Shown: positions 52,587 to 62,417, counted from the first letter of the stretch. The stretch is 64,000 nucleotides of DNA from Caulobacter sp. (GCA_029866155.1 JARWZW010000013.1:1-64000), one strand, 5' to 3'. Notes: generated by a model from the sequence alone, not told the origin. Translations and numbers: made by a program.

Positions 52587-53921
52587 TCAGTCCTCCTGGA
52601 TCAGGCTGGTCTTCTTGGTGTCCCGCATGAGCAGGGACACGATCAGCGCCATCAGCATGACGCCCGAGACATACCAGTAGAAACCGCTCTCCATGCCGAT
52701 GCTCTTGAACCAGAGGGCGATATACTCGGCCGTCCCCCCGAAGATGGCGTTGGCGATGGCGTAGGGCAGGGCGACGCCGAGCGCCCGGACATGGGCCGGA
52801 AACAGCTCCGCCTTCACTACCGCGCTGATCGAGGTATAGGCCGACTGGACGATCAGGGCCCCGAGGATCAGCCCGAAGGCCAGGCCCCAGCTATTGGTCC
52901 CGCCGATCAGGGTAAAGGCCGGCACGGCGATCAGCGATCCCAGGCCAAAGGCGGTGATCAGCATGGCCTTCCTGCCCAGTCGGTCAGACAGGGCGCCGAA
53001 CAGGGGCTGGATCATCATGAAGCCCACCAGGGTCGCCAGGTTGATCGCCCCCGCCGCCTCCTTGGAAAAACCGGCCGTATTCTCGAGGAATTTCAGCATG
53101 TAGGTGGTGTAGGCATAGAACCCCAGGCTGCCGGCGGCGGTCAGCCCCATGATGGACAGGGTTTCCCTCGGGTATTTGAGGAACAGCAGCATGGTGCGGC
53201 CCCGGGGCTGTGGGTCTGCCTGGGCCGCCTGGAAGCTGGCGCTTTCCTCCATGCTCCGGCGCATCCAGAAGACCACCACGGCCAGGGCCGCGCCGATCAG
53301 GAAGGGAATCCGCCAGCCCCAGGCGGAAAGCTGCTCCTTGTCGAGGGTCTGCTGCAGGATCACCAGCACAAGGGCCGCCAGAAGCTGTCCCATGATCAGC
53401 GTCACATACTGGAAGCTGGACCAGAAGCCGCGGCGCGAGCGGCCGGCCATCTCGCTCATATAGGTGGCGCTGGCGCCATATTCGCCGCCGACCGACAGGC
53501 CCTGGAGCAGTCTGGCCAGGACCAGGATGATCGCTGCCGAGCCGCCGATCTGGGCATGGCCCGGCGCCAGGGCGATGACCAGGGAACCGGCGCACATCAT
53601 GCCGACCGATACGGTCAGCGCCGCCTTGCGACCGGCCCGGTCGGCATAGAGCCCCATGATCCAGGCGCCGACCGGCCGGGCGCCAAAGCCCACGGCGAAC
53701 ACCACGGCGGTCTTCATGTACTGGGCGGTGGTGTCGCCCGCCGGGAAGAAGACCTTGGCGAAATAGATGGAGAAGGCGGAATAGGCGAACCAGTCATACC
53801 ATTCCACCAGGTTGCCGGCCGATCCGCCCAGGATGGCCCGCAGGCGTTGTGTCGAGGTCAGGCCGGGCGTGGTCAGCTCGATCGGAAGCTGGCCGTCGGC
53901 CCCGGTTTCGGTCGCGCTCAT
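52587..53921 (-). CDS. MFS transporter, KgtP-like metabolite:H+ symporter
   Basis: 444 residues, twelve predicted membrane helices. RAILGGSAGNLVEWYDWFAYSAFSIYFAKVFFP, ARPVGAWIMGLYADRAGRKAAL and RLLQGLSVGGEYGASATYMSE are the MHS-family signatures, spelled like alpha-ketoglutarate permeases (KgtP). Imports a dicarboxylate or similar acid with protons; exact substrate is inferred. No insert, unlike the relative at 8311-9969. Coupled to the DUF599 gene. Confidence 0.9.
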   Translation of the reverse strand: MSATETGADGQLPIELTTPGLTSTQRLRAILGGSAGNLVEWYDWFAYSAFSIYFAKVFFPAGDTTAQYMKTAVVFAVGFGARPVGAWIMGLYADRAGRKAALTVSVGMMCAGSLVIALAPGHAQIGGSAAIILVLARLLQGLSVGGEYGASATYMSEMAGRSRRGFWSSFQYVTLIMGQLLAALVLVILQQTLDKEQLSAWGWRIPFLIGAALAVVVFWMRRSMEESASFQAAQADPQPRGRTMLLFLKYPRETLSIMGLTAAGSLGFYAYTTYMLKFLENTAGFSKEAAGAINLATLVGFMMIQPLFGALSDRLGRKAMLITAFGLGSLIAVPAFTLIGGTNSWGLAFGLILGALIVQSAYTSISAVVKAELFPAHVRALGVALPYAIANAIFGGTAEYIALWFKSIGMESGFYWYVSGVMLMALIVSLLMRDTKKTSLIQED

Positions 53922-54154
53922 GGAATTATGTCCCCCTGCACAAAGGTTAGGCGAGCTGGACGGGCCGGGGAAGGGGAAGCTTCAACCCCGATCGGGGCGC
54001 CCGCTCTGGACGGCGCCGGTTTTCGGTTCGAAGACCCCCGAAAAGCTGACCTTCTGCGGGCAAACTGTGAGGGCTTGCGCCTGACGGGATAGGGCGTCAC
54101 CGTTCACACACCGATATCTGCTATAGAGACTGCGACACGGGAGGAACGAACGCC

Positions 54155-56419
54155 ATGGGAGCCTCTGGCCTCGCCATCAGGGGATCACGCGGTCTGCTTC
54201 GGCAGATTCGCGAAGCCATGGCTGGAGAGACGCCGGCCCAGGCCAAGCTGGACATGGTTGTCCGGATCATCGCCCGGTCCATGGTGGCGGAGGTCTGCTC
54301 CCTCTATCTGCGCCGCGCACCGGGCGACCTGGAGCTGTTCGCCACCGAGGGCCTGGCCCGGGAAGCCGTGCATGTGACCCGGCTGAAGGCCGGTGAGGGC
54401 CTGGTGGGCGAGATCGTTCGCTTCGGCCGCCCCCTGAACCTGTCCGATGCGCCCAACCATCCGGCCTTCGCCTATCGCCCGGAAACCGGCGAAGACCCGT
54501 TCCATGCCTTTCTGGGGGTTCCGCTGCTGCGCGGCGGTCGCGCCATCGGGGTTCTGGTGGTCCAGAACAAGACGACCCGGACCTATAGCGACGAGGAAGT
54601 CGAGGACCTGCAGATCATCGCCATGGTCCTGGCGGAGCTGGTCGGGGCCGGCGGTCTGCTGGCCGAGGTCGAGCTCAAGGATGTCGAGATTGCCCCCCAA
54701 AAGCCTGAACGGCTGAAGGGCGCCAAGTTTGCCGATGGCCTGGCCTTCGGCGTGGTGGTTCTGCATGAGCAGCCCGTCGCGGTTGGCCATCTGCTGTCGG
54801 AAGACTCCGTGGCCGAGGAGCTTCGGCTACAGACGGCGATCAGCGGGCTCCACCGCCAGATTGACCAGATGCTGGACGGCGAGGGCGGCCTGATCGGCGC
54901 CTCCTTCGAGGTGCTCGACACCTACCGGATGTTCGCCCATGACCGCGGCTGGAACCGGTCGCTCGAGGAGGCGGTGCGGTCGGGCCTGACCGCAGAGGCG
55001 GCGGTCGAGCGGGTGCGCTCCGAGCATCGCGCCCGCCTGGGGCAGGCGCGGGATCCCTATCTGCGCGAACGTCTGCATGACCTTGAGGACCTGAACGACC
55101 GGCTGTTGCGCCATCTGGCCGGCGACGTCGGGGTGCGGCGGGAGCTTCCGGAAAACGCCGTGCTGATCGCCCGCAACCTGGGGCCGGCCGATCTGCTGGA
55201 ATATGACCGGACCCGGCTGAAGGGAATTCTGCTCGAAGAGGGCTCGACGGCCAGCCATGCCGCCATCGTCGCCAGGGCGCTGGACATTCCCTGTGTCGGC
55301 AGGCTTTCCGGGCTGAGGGACCGGGTGTCCGAAGGCGACCCGGTCATTGTCGACGCGGAATCCGGCGAAGCCTTCCTGCGGCCCCGCCCTGATGTGATCA
55401 AGGCGATGAACGCCCGGCTTGATGTCCGGACCCAGCGCAAGGCGGAGTTCGCCAAGCTGCGGGACACCCCGGCCTTCACCCGGGACGGGACCAAGATCAC
55501 CCTGCTGATGAATGCCGGCCTGGCGGTCGATCTGGATATCCTGCGCGAGACCGGCGCAGAGGGGATCGGCCTGTTCCGCACCGAATTCCAGTTCATGGTC
55601 GCTGAGGAGCTTCCCCGGCTGGAGGCCCAGACCAGTCTCTATCAGAAGGTCTTCGAGGCCGCTGACGGCCTGCCGGTGACCTTCCGGACCCTGGACCTCG
55701 GGGGAGACAAGCTTCTGCCCTACATGGAAGCAGAGCGGGAGGAGAACCCGGCCCTGGGCTGGCGCGCCGTTCGGATGGGACTCGACCGGCCCGCCCTGCT
55801 GCGCATGCAGATCCGGGCGCTGATCTGGGCCGCCAAGGGCAGGCCGCTGCGGATCATGTTCCCGCTGGTCGCCAATGTGGATGAGTTCCGGGCCGCCCGG
55901 GCCATGGTCGATCACGAGATCACCTGGGCCCAGCGGCGCGGCCGGCCGGCGCCGTCGCGGCTGGATGTGGGGGCGATGATCGAGGCCCCGTCCCTGATCT
56001 GGCACCTGGACGCCCTGTTGCCGATGACCGATTTCGTCAGCGTCGGCACCAATGACCTTATGCAGTATCTGTTTGCGGCCGACCGGGGCAATCCGCGGGT
56101 CGCCGACCGCTATGACCCCCTGTCGCCCCCGGCCTTGCGGGCGCTGAAACAGATCCAGCTGGCCTGTGTCGAAACGGGAACCCCTGTGTCAGTCTGTGGC
56201 GAAATGGCGGGACGGCCCCTCGAGGCCTTCGCCCTGACCGCCCTGGGCTTTGACAGGCTGTCGATGCCGCCAGCCGGCATCGGCCCCGTCAAGCAGATGG
56301 TCCTGTCCTGCGACCAGGAAGCCGCTGCACGCGGCGTAAATGCCTTGATCAAGGGCGCCGCAGGCACGGTTCGCAACGAGATCGAGACTTTGGCCCGAAA
56401 ATTGTACGTCGCCGTCTGA
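54155..56419 (+). CDS. ptsP: Phosphoenolpyruvate-protein phosphotransferase, nitrogen PTS (EI-Ntr)
   Basis: 754 residues; ATG after GGGAGGA. An N-terminal GAF domain (about 20-170: LDMVVRIIARSMVAEVCSLYL...LGVPLLRGGRAIGVLVVQNK) distinguishes EI-Ntr from EI of the sugar PTS. The phosphorylated histidine is His368 in EEGSTASHAAIVARALDIPCV; PEP-binding segments GIGLFRTEFQFMV, FPLVANVDEFRAA, SVGTNDLMQYLFAADRGN and SVCGEMAGRPLEA are intact. It starts a phosphate relay to NPr and EIIA-Ntr, sensing nitrogen (glutamine) and controlling for example (p)ppGpp turnover in Caulobacter. Confidence 0.95.
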   Translation: MGASGLAIRGSRGLLRQIREAMAGETPAQAKLDMVVRIIARSMVAEVCSLYLRRAPGDLELFATEGLAREAVHVTRLKAGEGLVGEIVRFGRPLNLSDAPNHPAFAYRPETGEDPFHAFLGVPLLRGGRAIGVLVVQNKTTRTYSDEEVEDLQIIAMVLAELVGAGGLLAEVELKDVEIAPQKPERLKGAKFADGLAFGVVVLHEQPVAVGHLLSEDSVAEELRLQTAISGLHRQIDQMLDGEGGLIGASFEVLDTYRMFAHDRGWNRSLEEAVRSGLTAEAAVERVRSEHRARLGQARDPYLRERLHDLEDLNDRLLRHLAGDVGVRRELPENAVLIARNLGPADLLEYDRTRLKGILLEEGSTASHAAIVARALDIPCVGRLSGLRDRVSEGDPVIVDAESGEAFLRPRPDVIKAMNARLDVRTQRKAEFAKLRDTPAFTRDGTKITLLMNAGLAVDLDILRETGAEGIGLFRTEFQFMVAEELPRLEAQTSLYQKVFEAADGLPVTFRTLDLGGDKLLPYMEAEREENPALGWRAVRMGLDRPALLRMQIRALIWAAKGRPLRIMFPLVANVDEFRAARAMVDHEITWAQRRGRPAPSRLDVGAMIEAPSLIWHLDALLPMTDFVSVGTNDLMQYLFAADRGNPRVADRYDPLSPPALRALKQIQLACVETGTPVSVCGEMAGRPLEAFALTALGFDRLSMPPAGIGPVKQMVLSCDQEAAARGVNALIKGAAGTVRNEIETLARKLYVAV

Positions 56420-56574
56420 GAGTTTTTCGGACGGGGTTAGCGCATTGAAATTCGGGCAAAATTTTGGTAGCGTCAATTTATCGTTAAGGTTTCCCGCTAG
56501 AGGGAAGGTTGAAGGTGGTCGGGTCGCCCAACAGGCGAAACTGGCCCCTGGCGGTGAGTGGGGGTTGCCAAGTC

Positions 56575-57552
56575 ATGGCGCTTGATATCGGCGGGGTTAC
56601 GTCTTTGTACAGGACCGGCGAATTCGATCCCGCCGATGCGCCGCGCAGCAGCGCGCCGGACCTGCTGGATGGTCCCGATCTGGGGGCTGCCCTTCGCCAG
56701 ATCCGTGAATTCCACGGCGTGTCCCTGCAGGACCTGGCCGACGCCACCCGCATTCGCCAGACCTACCTGTCCGCCCTGGAAGCCATGAGGCTGGAAGAGT
56801 TGCCGTCCAGGCCCTTCGCCGTTGGCTATGTCAGGGCCTATGCCCGACACCTCAATCTGGATTCGGAAGCTGCGGTCGAGCGCTTCCGCCAGGAGTTTCC
56901 CGAGCATGACGAGGGCTTGCGCGCGCCAGTCGGGGTGCGACGCGAACGCGATCCGCGGCTGGGATTGATCCTGGCCGGCGGCGTCCTGATCGTCGCGGCC
57001 TTCGTTCTGTGGAACATCGCCCAGCGGGCCATGACCAATCAGGCCCCGCCACTCTCCGTGGCCTCGACGCCTGCCAGTCCGCAGGTTGAGCAGGCGGCGC
57101 CCGAGGGACCCCTGTCAGTCGGCGCGCCCTTGCCGCCGCCGGTGGAATCCACGACGCCCAACCTGTATGAAACGCCGGGTCTGCCCACCGGAGCCGATGG
57201 GACAGGCGAGGCGGCGGATGCTGCGGTCGAGGCCCAGGCAGGTCAGCCTGTCGCCCCGACCATGGCGCTGGGCACAGCCTTCCGCGCCCAGGGTCAGATC
57301 CATGGCGCAGCCCAGTCCGCAGCGGCGACCATCCTGATCCAGGCAAGGCGCAACGCGACCCTGGTGGTTCGGGGAAGCGATGGTTCTGTCTATTTCTCGA
57401 ACGTCCTGCAGGCAGGCGAATCCTATCGGGCGCCGCCCCTGAAGGGCGTGATGATCGACGCTGATCCCACGGCTTTCGATGTCTTTGTCAGCGGTGGATA
57501 CAGGGGCCCTCTGGCGGGCCCCTCGAGCAGCCTCAGCGCCCTGGCGAACTGA
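56575..57552 (+). CDS. RodZ-like helix-turn-helix membrane protein (DUF4115)
   Basis: 325 residues from ATG 56575 (start is an estimate; the frame stays open upstream to 56509). A RodZ/XRE helix-turn-helix (LGAALRQIREFHGVSLQDLADATRIRQTYLSALEAMRLEELPSRPFAVGYVRAYARHLNL, about 36-96), one membrane helix (about 130-149), a Pro/Ala-rich periplasmic stretch and a C-terminal DUF4115 domain (about 245-325). This is the architecture of RodZ, which links MreB to the cell wall, but the best bacterial RodZ match also includes unrelated DUF4115 proteins. Convergent, overlapping the YgfZ gene by 20 bases. Confidence 0.82.
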   Translation: MALDIGGVTSLYRTGEFDPADAPRSSAPDLLDGPDLGAALRQIREFHGVSLQDLADATRIRQTYLSALEAMRLEELPSRPFAVGYVRAYARHLNLDSEAAVERFRQEFPEHDEGLRAPVGVRRERDPRLGLILAGGVLIVAAFVLWNIAQRAMTNQAPPLSVASTPASPQVEQAAPEGPLSVGAPLPPPVESTTPNLYETPGLPTGADGTGEAADAAVEAQAGQPVAPTMALGTAFRAQGQIHGAAQSAAATILIQARRNATLVVRGSDGSVYFSNVLQAGESYRAPPLKGVMIDADPTAFDVFVSGGYRGPLAGPSSSLSALAN

Positions 57553-58345
57553 TCCAGTCTGGCTTGTGAACCCGAACAGGCCGGCCCTGAACCGTCAGGG
57601 GTCCGTCCAGCCTGTCCAGGCGCATCAGGGCGAGACCTGATGAACCCTCGGTCGAACGGACCTCGCCGGCCCTGAGCTCGCCATTCAAGACCTCCGCTGC
57701 CGGATGGAGAGGGCCGTCCAGGCTGATGATCGGAAGCATGCGGCTCTTGATCTGGCCCCGGCGCTTCATGCGGCTGGTGATTTCCTGGCCGACAAAACAC
57801 CCCTTCCGGAAGTCGATGGCCTGCAGCAGGTCCAGATTGGCCTCGATCGGATAGGTGGCGTCGTCGCCAAAATCGGCCATGTCGGGCACGGACAGGGCGA
57901 TCCTGCGAGCGGCATAGTCCGACAGTTGGCCGGAAACGGCGTCCGCCGAAGGCGCGACGTCATAGCCCCGCAGGCCCATGGCCGCCAGGCGGGGATCCGG
58001 ATGCCAGCCCGCCCTGGGGACCTGGGTCCCCATCAGGACGAAGACCCGTCCGTCCAGGGGGGCAAGGGTGACCTTGGCCCTCAGCCGATAGAGGGTCAGG
58101 CGCCGGATAAGGTCGTCACGCCTGTCGGCCGCCACATCCAGAACAAAGCCCTCGGGCGTGGCCAGTACGAAGAGGTCGAGAAGCAGCCGCCCTTGCGGCG
58201 ATAGCAGGGCGGCGTAACTCAGGGACCCGTCGGCCTGGGAAACCATGTCCTGGGTCAGCAGGCCCTGCAGGAAGCTGCGGGCGTCTGGCCCCTCAACCTT
58301 GACCAGGGCGCGGCCGGTCAGTTCGACCTGGATCGGGGGGTCCAT
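57533..58345 (-). CDS. ygfZ: YgfZ/GcvT-type folate-binding protein for Fe-S cluster repair
   Basis: 270 residues from ATG 58345; a GTG at 58390 gives 15 more residues and cannot be excluded. K-G-C-F-V-G-Q-E-I motif (KGCFVGQEITSRMKRRGQIKSR), the Cys of which is essential in YgfZ, plus DARSFLQGLLTQDM near the start. YgfZ uses tetrahydrofolate and helps repair or assemble certain Fe-S proteins such as MiaB. Shorter than E. coli YgfZ, typical for alphaproteobacteria. It is divergent from the heptosyltransferase-like gene. Confidence 0.9.
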   Translation of the reverse strand: MDPPIQVELTGRALVKVEGPDARSFLQGLLTQDMVSQADGSLSYAALLSPQGRLLLDLFVLATPEGFVLDVAADRRDDLIRRLTLYRLRAKVTLAPLDGRVFVLMGTQVPRAGWHPDPRLAAMGLRGYDVAPSADAVSGQLSDYAARRIALSVPDMADFGDDATYPIEANLDLLQAIDFRKGCFVGQEITSRMKRRGQIKSRMLPIISLDGPLHPAAEVLNGELRAGEVRSTEGSSGLALMRLDRLDGPLTVQGRPVRVHKPDWISSPGR

Positions 58346-58457
58346 CATCTTGCGGGCGGCATCCAGGTCAAAATCGGCGGCGAAGCTCACGCCATGACCC
58401 CATAAGTGGCTGCATGGGTGATGTTACGCCAGAGGGAAGAGGTCTATGATCTGACAA

Positions 58458-59465
58458 ATGGCTCCCAAGCCCTTTCCGATTCTGTTCATTGGCCCGGGCC
58501 GCATCGGTGACGCCGTGCTGGCGTCCGGCCTGATCCGCAAGCTGGCGGCAGAGATTCCCCGCGCCCGTTTCACCATCGCCGTCGGTCCTGCCGCCGCACC
58601 CCTTTTTGCCGATGTGCCGGGCCTCGACGCCCTGATCGTCATGCAGAAGGAAAAGGGATCCGGCCATTGGTTCAAGCTGTGGAACCAGGTCCGCCATACG
58701 GCCTGGGGCCTGGTGGTCGATACGCGGGGTTCGGCCATCCACCGGTTTCTGCGAACCCGGCGCAGGGCCATTCACCGCAAATCCGGCGGTGAACCGGTTC
58801 ACAAGGTCATCGAGGCGGCGCGCCTGCTCAAGCTGGAGAGCGATCCTCCGCCGCCCTTCCTGTATGTTTCCGAGGAACGACAGGCCGCGGCTGACGCCCT
58901 TCTCGGCCAGGGCGGCCCGATCCTGGCCATGGGACCGGCAGCCAACTGGTTCGGCAAGACCTGGCCGCTGGACCGGTTCGCCAGCACCGCCAAGCGTCTG
59001 ATCTCGCCGGACGGCCCCCTGGCTGGCGGACGGCTGGTTATCCTGGGCGGGCCCGAAGACGTTCGCTATGTCGATGAGCTGCGGCGGTCGCTTCCCCGCG
59101 ACCAGTGTATCGACCTCACTGGACAGCTGGACCTGCTGAGCGTCCATGCTGTCCTCAGGCGCGCCAGCCTGTTTGTCGGGAACGACAGCGGGCTCATGCA
59201 TCTGGCGGCGGCCGCAGGCGCTCCCACGGTGGGCCTTTTCGGCCCTTCGGACGACCGGCTCTATGCGCCCTGGGGACCCCATGGCGTCGTGGTTCGCGGT
59301 CCCCGGGCCTTCGAGCAGTTCCGGGATGTCGATCCAGGCCTGAACCAGACCATCGGCCATATGATGGACCTTCAGGTCGACACGGTGGTAGAGGCGGCGA
59401 CGGCGCTGCTGAAGCGCTCCGATCCGTTGCTGGACGAGGCCCGATCCCATGCCACAGACCTATGA
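58458..59465 (+). CDS. Glycosyltransferase family 9 (heptosyltransferase-like)
   Basis: 335 residues. PFPILFIGPGRIGDAVLASGLIRKLAAEIP opens the ADP-heptose-binding fold; NDSGLMHLAAAAGAPTVGLFGPSDDRLYAPWGP near residue 237 is the family 9 core with the nucleotide-sugar binding region. Such enzymes add heptose or related sugars to lipopolysaccharide core. The acceptor is unknown. The stop overlaps the next gene by 17 bases. ATG 58458 has no strong ribosome site. Confidence 0.92.
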   Translation: MAPKPFPILFIGPGRIGDAVLASGLIRKLAAEIPRARFTIAVGPAAAPLFADVPGLDALIVMQKEKGSGHWFKLWNQVRHTAWGLVVDTRGSAIHRFLRTRRRAIHRKSGGEPVHKVIEAARLLKLESDPPPPFLYVSEERQAAADALLGQGGPILAMGPAANWFGKTWPLDRFASTAKRLISPDGPLAGGRLVILGGPEDVRYVDELRRSLPRDQCIDLTGQLDLLSVHAVLRRASLFVGNDSGLMHLAAAAGAPTVGLFGPSDDRLYAPWGPHGVVVRGPRAFEQFRDVDPGLNQTIGHMMDLQVDTVVEAATALLKRSDPLLDEARSHATDL

Positions 59466-60783
59466 CCTGATCGTCCGCGGCGGCGAGGTCGCCAATCATT
59501 CGGGCAGGGGACGGGCGGATGTCGGCGTAATCTCCGGCAAGATCGCGGCCATCGGCGACCTGGGACAGGCCTCCGCCGGAGCGGAGTTCGATGCGACGGG
59601 CCTGACGGTCCTTCCGGGGGTGATCGACAGCCAGGTGCATTTCCGCGAGCCGGGCCTCGAATGGAAGGAAGATCTGCAGACCGGCGGTCGCGCCGCCGTG
59701 CTGGGCGGGGTCACCGCCGTGTTCGAAATGCCCAACACCGAACCCACCACCACCGATCCCGATGCGCTTGCTGACAAGCTGGCCCGGGCCAGGGGACGGA
59801 TGGACTGTGACCACGCCTTCTATGTGGGCGGCACTCATGAGAACGCGGCCTTCCTGGGCGAGCTTGAACGCCTGCCGGGCTGCTGTGGCATCAAGGTCTT
59901 CATGGGCGCCTCCACCGGCACCCTGCTGGTCGCGGATGACGAAGGGGTCGAGGCGGTGCTGCGCAGCATCAACCGCCGGGCGGCCTTCCACAGCGAGGAC
60001 GAATACCGACTGGCCGACCGCCGACCCCTGGCCCGGACCGGCGACTGGACCAGCCATCCGGAGGTCCGGGACGCCGAAAGCGCGATCCGCTCGACCGAGC
60101 GTCTGGTGCGGCTGGCCCGGAAGGTCGGCAAGCGTATCCATGTCCTGCATGTGACGACCGCTGAAGAGATCGCCTTCCTGGCCAGGCACAAGGATGTCGC
60201 CTCGGTCGAGGTGACCCCCCAGCATCTGACGCTCGAGGGGCCGGAGGCCTATGAGCGGCTCAAGGGCCTGGCCCAGATGAACCCGCCCATTCGCGATGCA
60301 TATCACAGGGCAGGCCTGTGGCGCGGCGTCGCCATGGGGGTGGCCGATGTGCTGGGCTCGGACCATGCGCCCCACACCCTGGAGGAAAAGGCCCGGCCCT
60401 ATCCCGCATCGCCTTCGGGCATGCCCGGGGTCCAGACCCTGGTGCCGGTGATGCTGAATCACGTCGCCGAGGGCCGCCTGACCCTGGAGCGGTTCATCGA
60501 CCTGACCAGCCATGGCCAGCAGCGGGTGTTCGGCATCGCGGGCAAGGGCCGCCTGGCCGAGGGCTATGACGCCGACCTGACCATCGTCGATCTCAAGGCC
60601 CGCCGCACCCTGCGCCATGCAGACATGGCCACCCGCAGCGGCTGGACGCCCTTTGACGGGCTGGAGGTCACCGGCTGGCCCATGGCGACCATCATCCGCG
60701 GCCGTGTGGTGATGCGGGAAGACGAGGTGATCGCCCCGGCCTTGGGCGAGCCGGTGCGGTTCCAGGAAACCCTGTCCGTATAA
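59449..60783 (+). CDS. Dihydroorotase-like amidohydrolase, first metal His replaced by Gln
   Basis: 444 residues, amidohydrolase fold. The metal motif normally HxHxR reads Q62-V-H64-F-R-E-P-G here, so the first histidine ligand is Gln. The rest is standard: bridging Lys in GIKVFMGASTG, HSEDE (His), HVLHVTTAEE (His), GSDHAPHTLEEK (Asp), and GMPGVQTLVPVML. This Gln variant is recurrent in alphaproteobacterial dihydroorotases as I recall. Dihydroorotase makes dihydroorotate in pyrimidine synthesis; allantoinase or hydantoinase activity is a possible alternative. It overlaps the glycosyltransferase gene by 17 bases. Confidence 0.86.
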   Translation: MPQTYDLIVRGGEVANHSGRGRADVGVISGKIAAIGDLGQASAGAEFDATGLTVLPGVIDSQVHFREPGLEWKEDLQTGGRAAVLGGVTAVFEMPNTEPTTTDPDALADKLARARGRMDCDHAFYVGGTHENAAFLGELERLPGCCGIKVFMGASTGTLLVADDEGVEAVLRSINRRAAFHSEDEYRLADRRPLARTGDWTSHPEVRDAESAIRSTERLVRLARKVGKRIHVLHVTTAEEIAFLARHKDVASVEVTPQHLTLEGPEAYERLKGLAQMNPPIRDAYHRAGLWRGVAMGVADVLGSDHAPHTLEEKARPYPASPSGMPGVQTLVPVMLNHVAEGRLTLERFIDLTSHGQQRVFGIAGKGRLAEGYDADLTIVDLKARRTLRHADMATRSGWTPFDGLEVTGWPMATIIRGRVVMREDEVIAPALGEPVRFQETLSV

Positions 60784-60799
60784 CGCAGTCTGCGGGTTC

Positions 60800-61864
60800 T
60801 CAGGCGGCGCGTTTTTCCCGGGCCAGGGACGCCATGTCGATCACGAACCGGTACTTCACGTCGGACCGCTCCATCCGCTCATAGGCGTGGTTGATGTCCT
60901 GGATGTCGATGGTCTCGCAGTCCGGCAGCACGCCCTTTTCCGCGCAGAAGTCCAGCATCTCCTGGGTCTCGGCGATGCCGCCGATGGGTGAGCCGCTGAC
61001 CCGTCGCCGGCCGCCCAGCAGCAGGCCGCTATGGAAGGGCGGCAGCTCGGCGATGGCCCCGACGATCACCAGGCTACCGTCGATGTCCAGCAATGGCAGG
61101 TAGGGCTGCAGCCTGTGGGCCACCGGAATGGTGTCGATAATCAGGTCAAAGCTGCTGGCCGAGGCCTTCATGGCGTCCCGCTCGCCGGACAGCAGGACGC
61201 GGTGGGCGCCCAGGGCCAAAGCGTCGTCCCGCTTGCCGGGCGAGCCGGTGATGACGGTGACATCCGCCCCCATGGCCACCCCCAGCTTGACCGCCATATG
61301 GCCAAGCCCGCCCAGGCCAGCGACCCCCAGCCGGGTCCCGGGTCCGGCGTTCCATTTGCGCAGGGGCGAATAGGTGGTGATGCCGGCGCAGAGCAGAGGG
61401 GCGGCGCGGCTGATGTCCAGGCCGTCCGGCACCTTCAGGACGAACGCCTCCCGCACCACGATATGGTCGGTATAGCCGCCATAGGTGACCTCGCCGGTGA
61501 TCCGGTCCTTGCCGTTATAGGTTCCGGTCGAGCGGTTGCGGCAGAGCTGTTCCTCGCCCTTCAGGCACTGGTCGCAGGTCATGCAGCTGTCCACCAGACA
61601 GCCGACGGCGGCCATGTCGCCTTCCCTGAACTTGCGCACCTGCGGCCCGACGGCCGACACCCGCCCAACAATCTCGTGGCCCGGGCAGCAGGGATAGAGG
61701 GTTGCGCCCCAGTCATTGCGCGCCTGGTGCAGGTCCGAATGGCAGACGCCGCAATAGAGGATGTCGATCCGCACATCATCCGGCCGCAGGGCCCGCCGCT
61801 CGAAGTGAAAGGCCGACAGGGGCGTCGAGGCGTCGCGGGCCGCGTATCCGATGGCGTTGGGCAT
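60800..61864 (-). CDS. Zinc-dependent alcohol dehydrogenase, YahK/CAD type
   Basis: 354 residues. MDR family: catalytic zinc Cys and His in DILYCGVCHSDLHQARNDWG and PCCPGHEIVGRV; structural zinc cysteines CLVDSCMTCDQCLKGEEQLC; Rossmann GVAGLGGLGHMAVKLGVAMGADVTVITGS. The GGLGHMAVK and YTDHIVV spelling matches YahK/cinnamyl alcohol dehydrogenases, NADPH-dependent reducers of aldehydes. Cytosolic tetramer or dimer. It is convergent with the dihydroorotase gene (16-base gap). Confidence 0.93.
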   Translation of the reverse strand: MPNAIGYAARDASTPLSAFHFERRALRPDDVRIDILYCGVCHSDLHQARNDWGATLYPCCPGHEIVGRVSAVGPQVRKFREGDMAAVGCLVDSCMTCDQCLKGEEQLCRNRSTGTYNGKDRITGEVTYGGYTDHIVVREAFVLKVPDGLDISRAAPLLCAGITTYSPLRKWNAGPGTRLGVAGLGGLGHMAVKLGVAMGADVTVITGSPGKRDDALALGAHRVLLSGERDAMKASASSFDLIIDTIPVAHRLQPYLPLLDIDGSLVIVGAIAELPPFHSGLLLGGRRRVSGSPIGGIAETQEMLDFCAEKGVLPDCETIDIQDINHAYERMERSDVKYRFVIDMASLAREKRAA

Positions 61865-62417
61865 GGGGAACTTTCCGAATTTGGCGGGGTCGCTGACGGG
61901 AAGCGACAGTGTCGCAACCTCAAGCGCCGGACCGCAAGCCTTGGATCCCTTCGAAGCTCGGAACAGGTCCGAAGAATTGTTGAAACCTCGCGGCGGTCAG
62001 CGCCCCAACGGCCCTTGTTCAGCGAGGACCTATGGCCCTCCGATGCCGGGCAGAGCCTGCTGGCCCTACTGGATTCGGGCCCGACGCGCCACTTCGCTGA
62101 AGCTGCCTGCCTCTCCAGGGCTGAGTCTTCGGTTTCGGATCGGCCACGGACCACCAAGTCCTAGGGCAGGTCTGCAATATCGGGCTTCAATGGGTGCGAC
62201 ATCGCGAGAATCCTTCCGAGGAAGAGATTATTGCGGCTTTCGTCTCCTGCGCGCGTCGGTGAGTGGGTAGACTCTGACCCTTGGTTCCCGTCGGGCTGAG
62301 GGCGGACGGATAGAGCTGCGCTGCTACCCGGAAGCAGTCCCTCCGAACTTCGGCAAGAGGTGGGGAGCGCTCCTTCGCGCGCTTCCAGATTTCGCAGCCT
62401 AGCCCTATCAATGTCGC
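61865..62417. other. 553-base stretch without a supported intact gene
   Basis: Upstream of the alcohol dehydrogenase. No frame gives a family-like full protein. Near its right end, 62271-62402 reads as a possible C-terminal fragment on the plus strand (RIELRCYPEAVPPNFGKRWGALLRALPDF to a TAG), which has protein-like character but has an in-frame stop directly before it, so it may be the tail of a decayed gene. A run of GC-poor and GC-rich patches suggests rearranged DNA. Confidence 0.4.

Noticed and set aside
54103-54127. TTCACA and TATAGA upstream of ptsP as a promoter.
   Set aside because: The spacer is only 13 bases, too short for a sigma-70 promoter.
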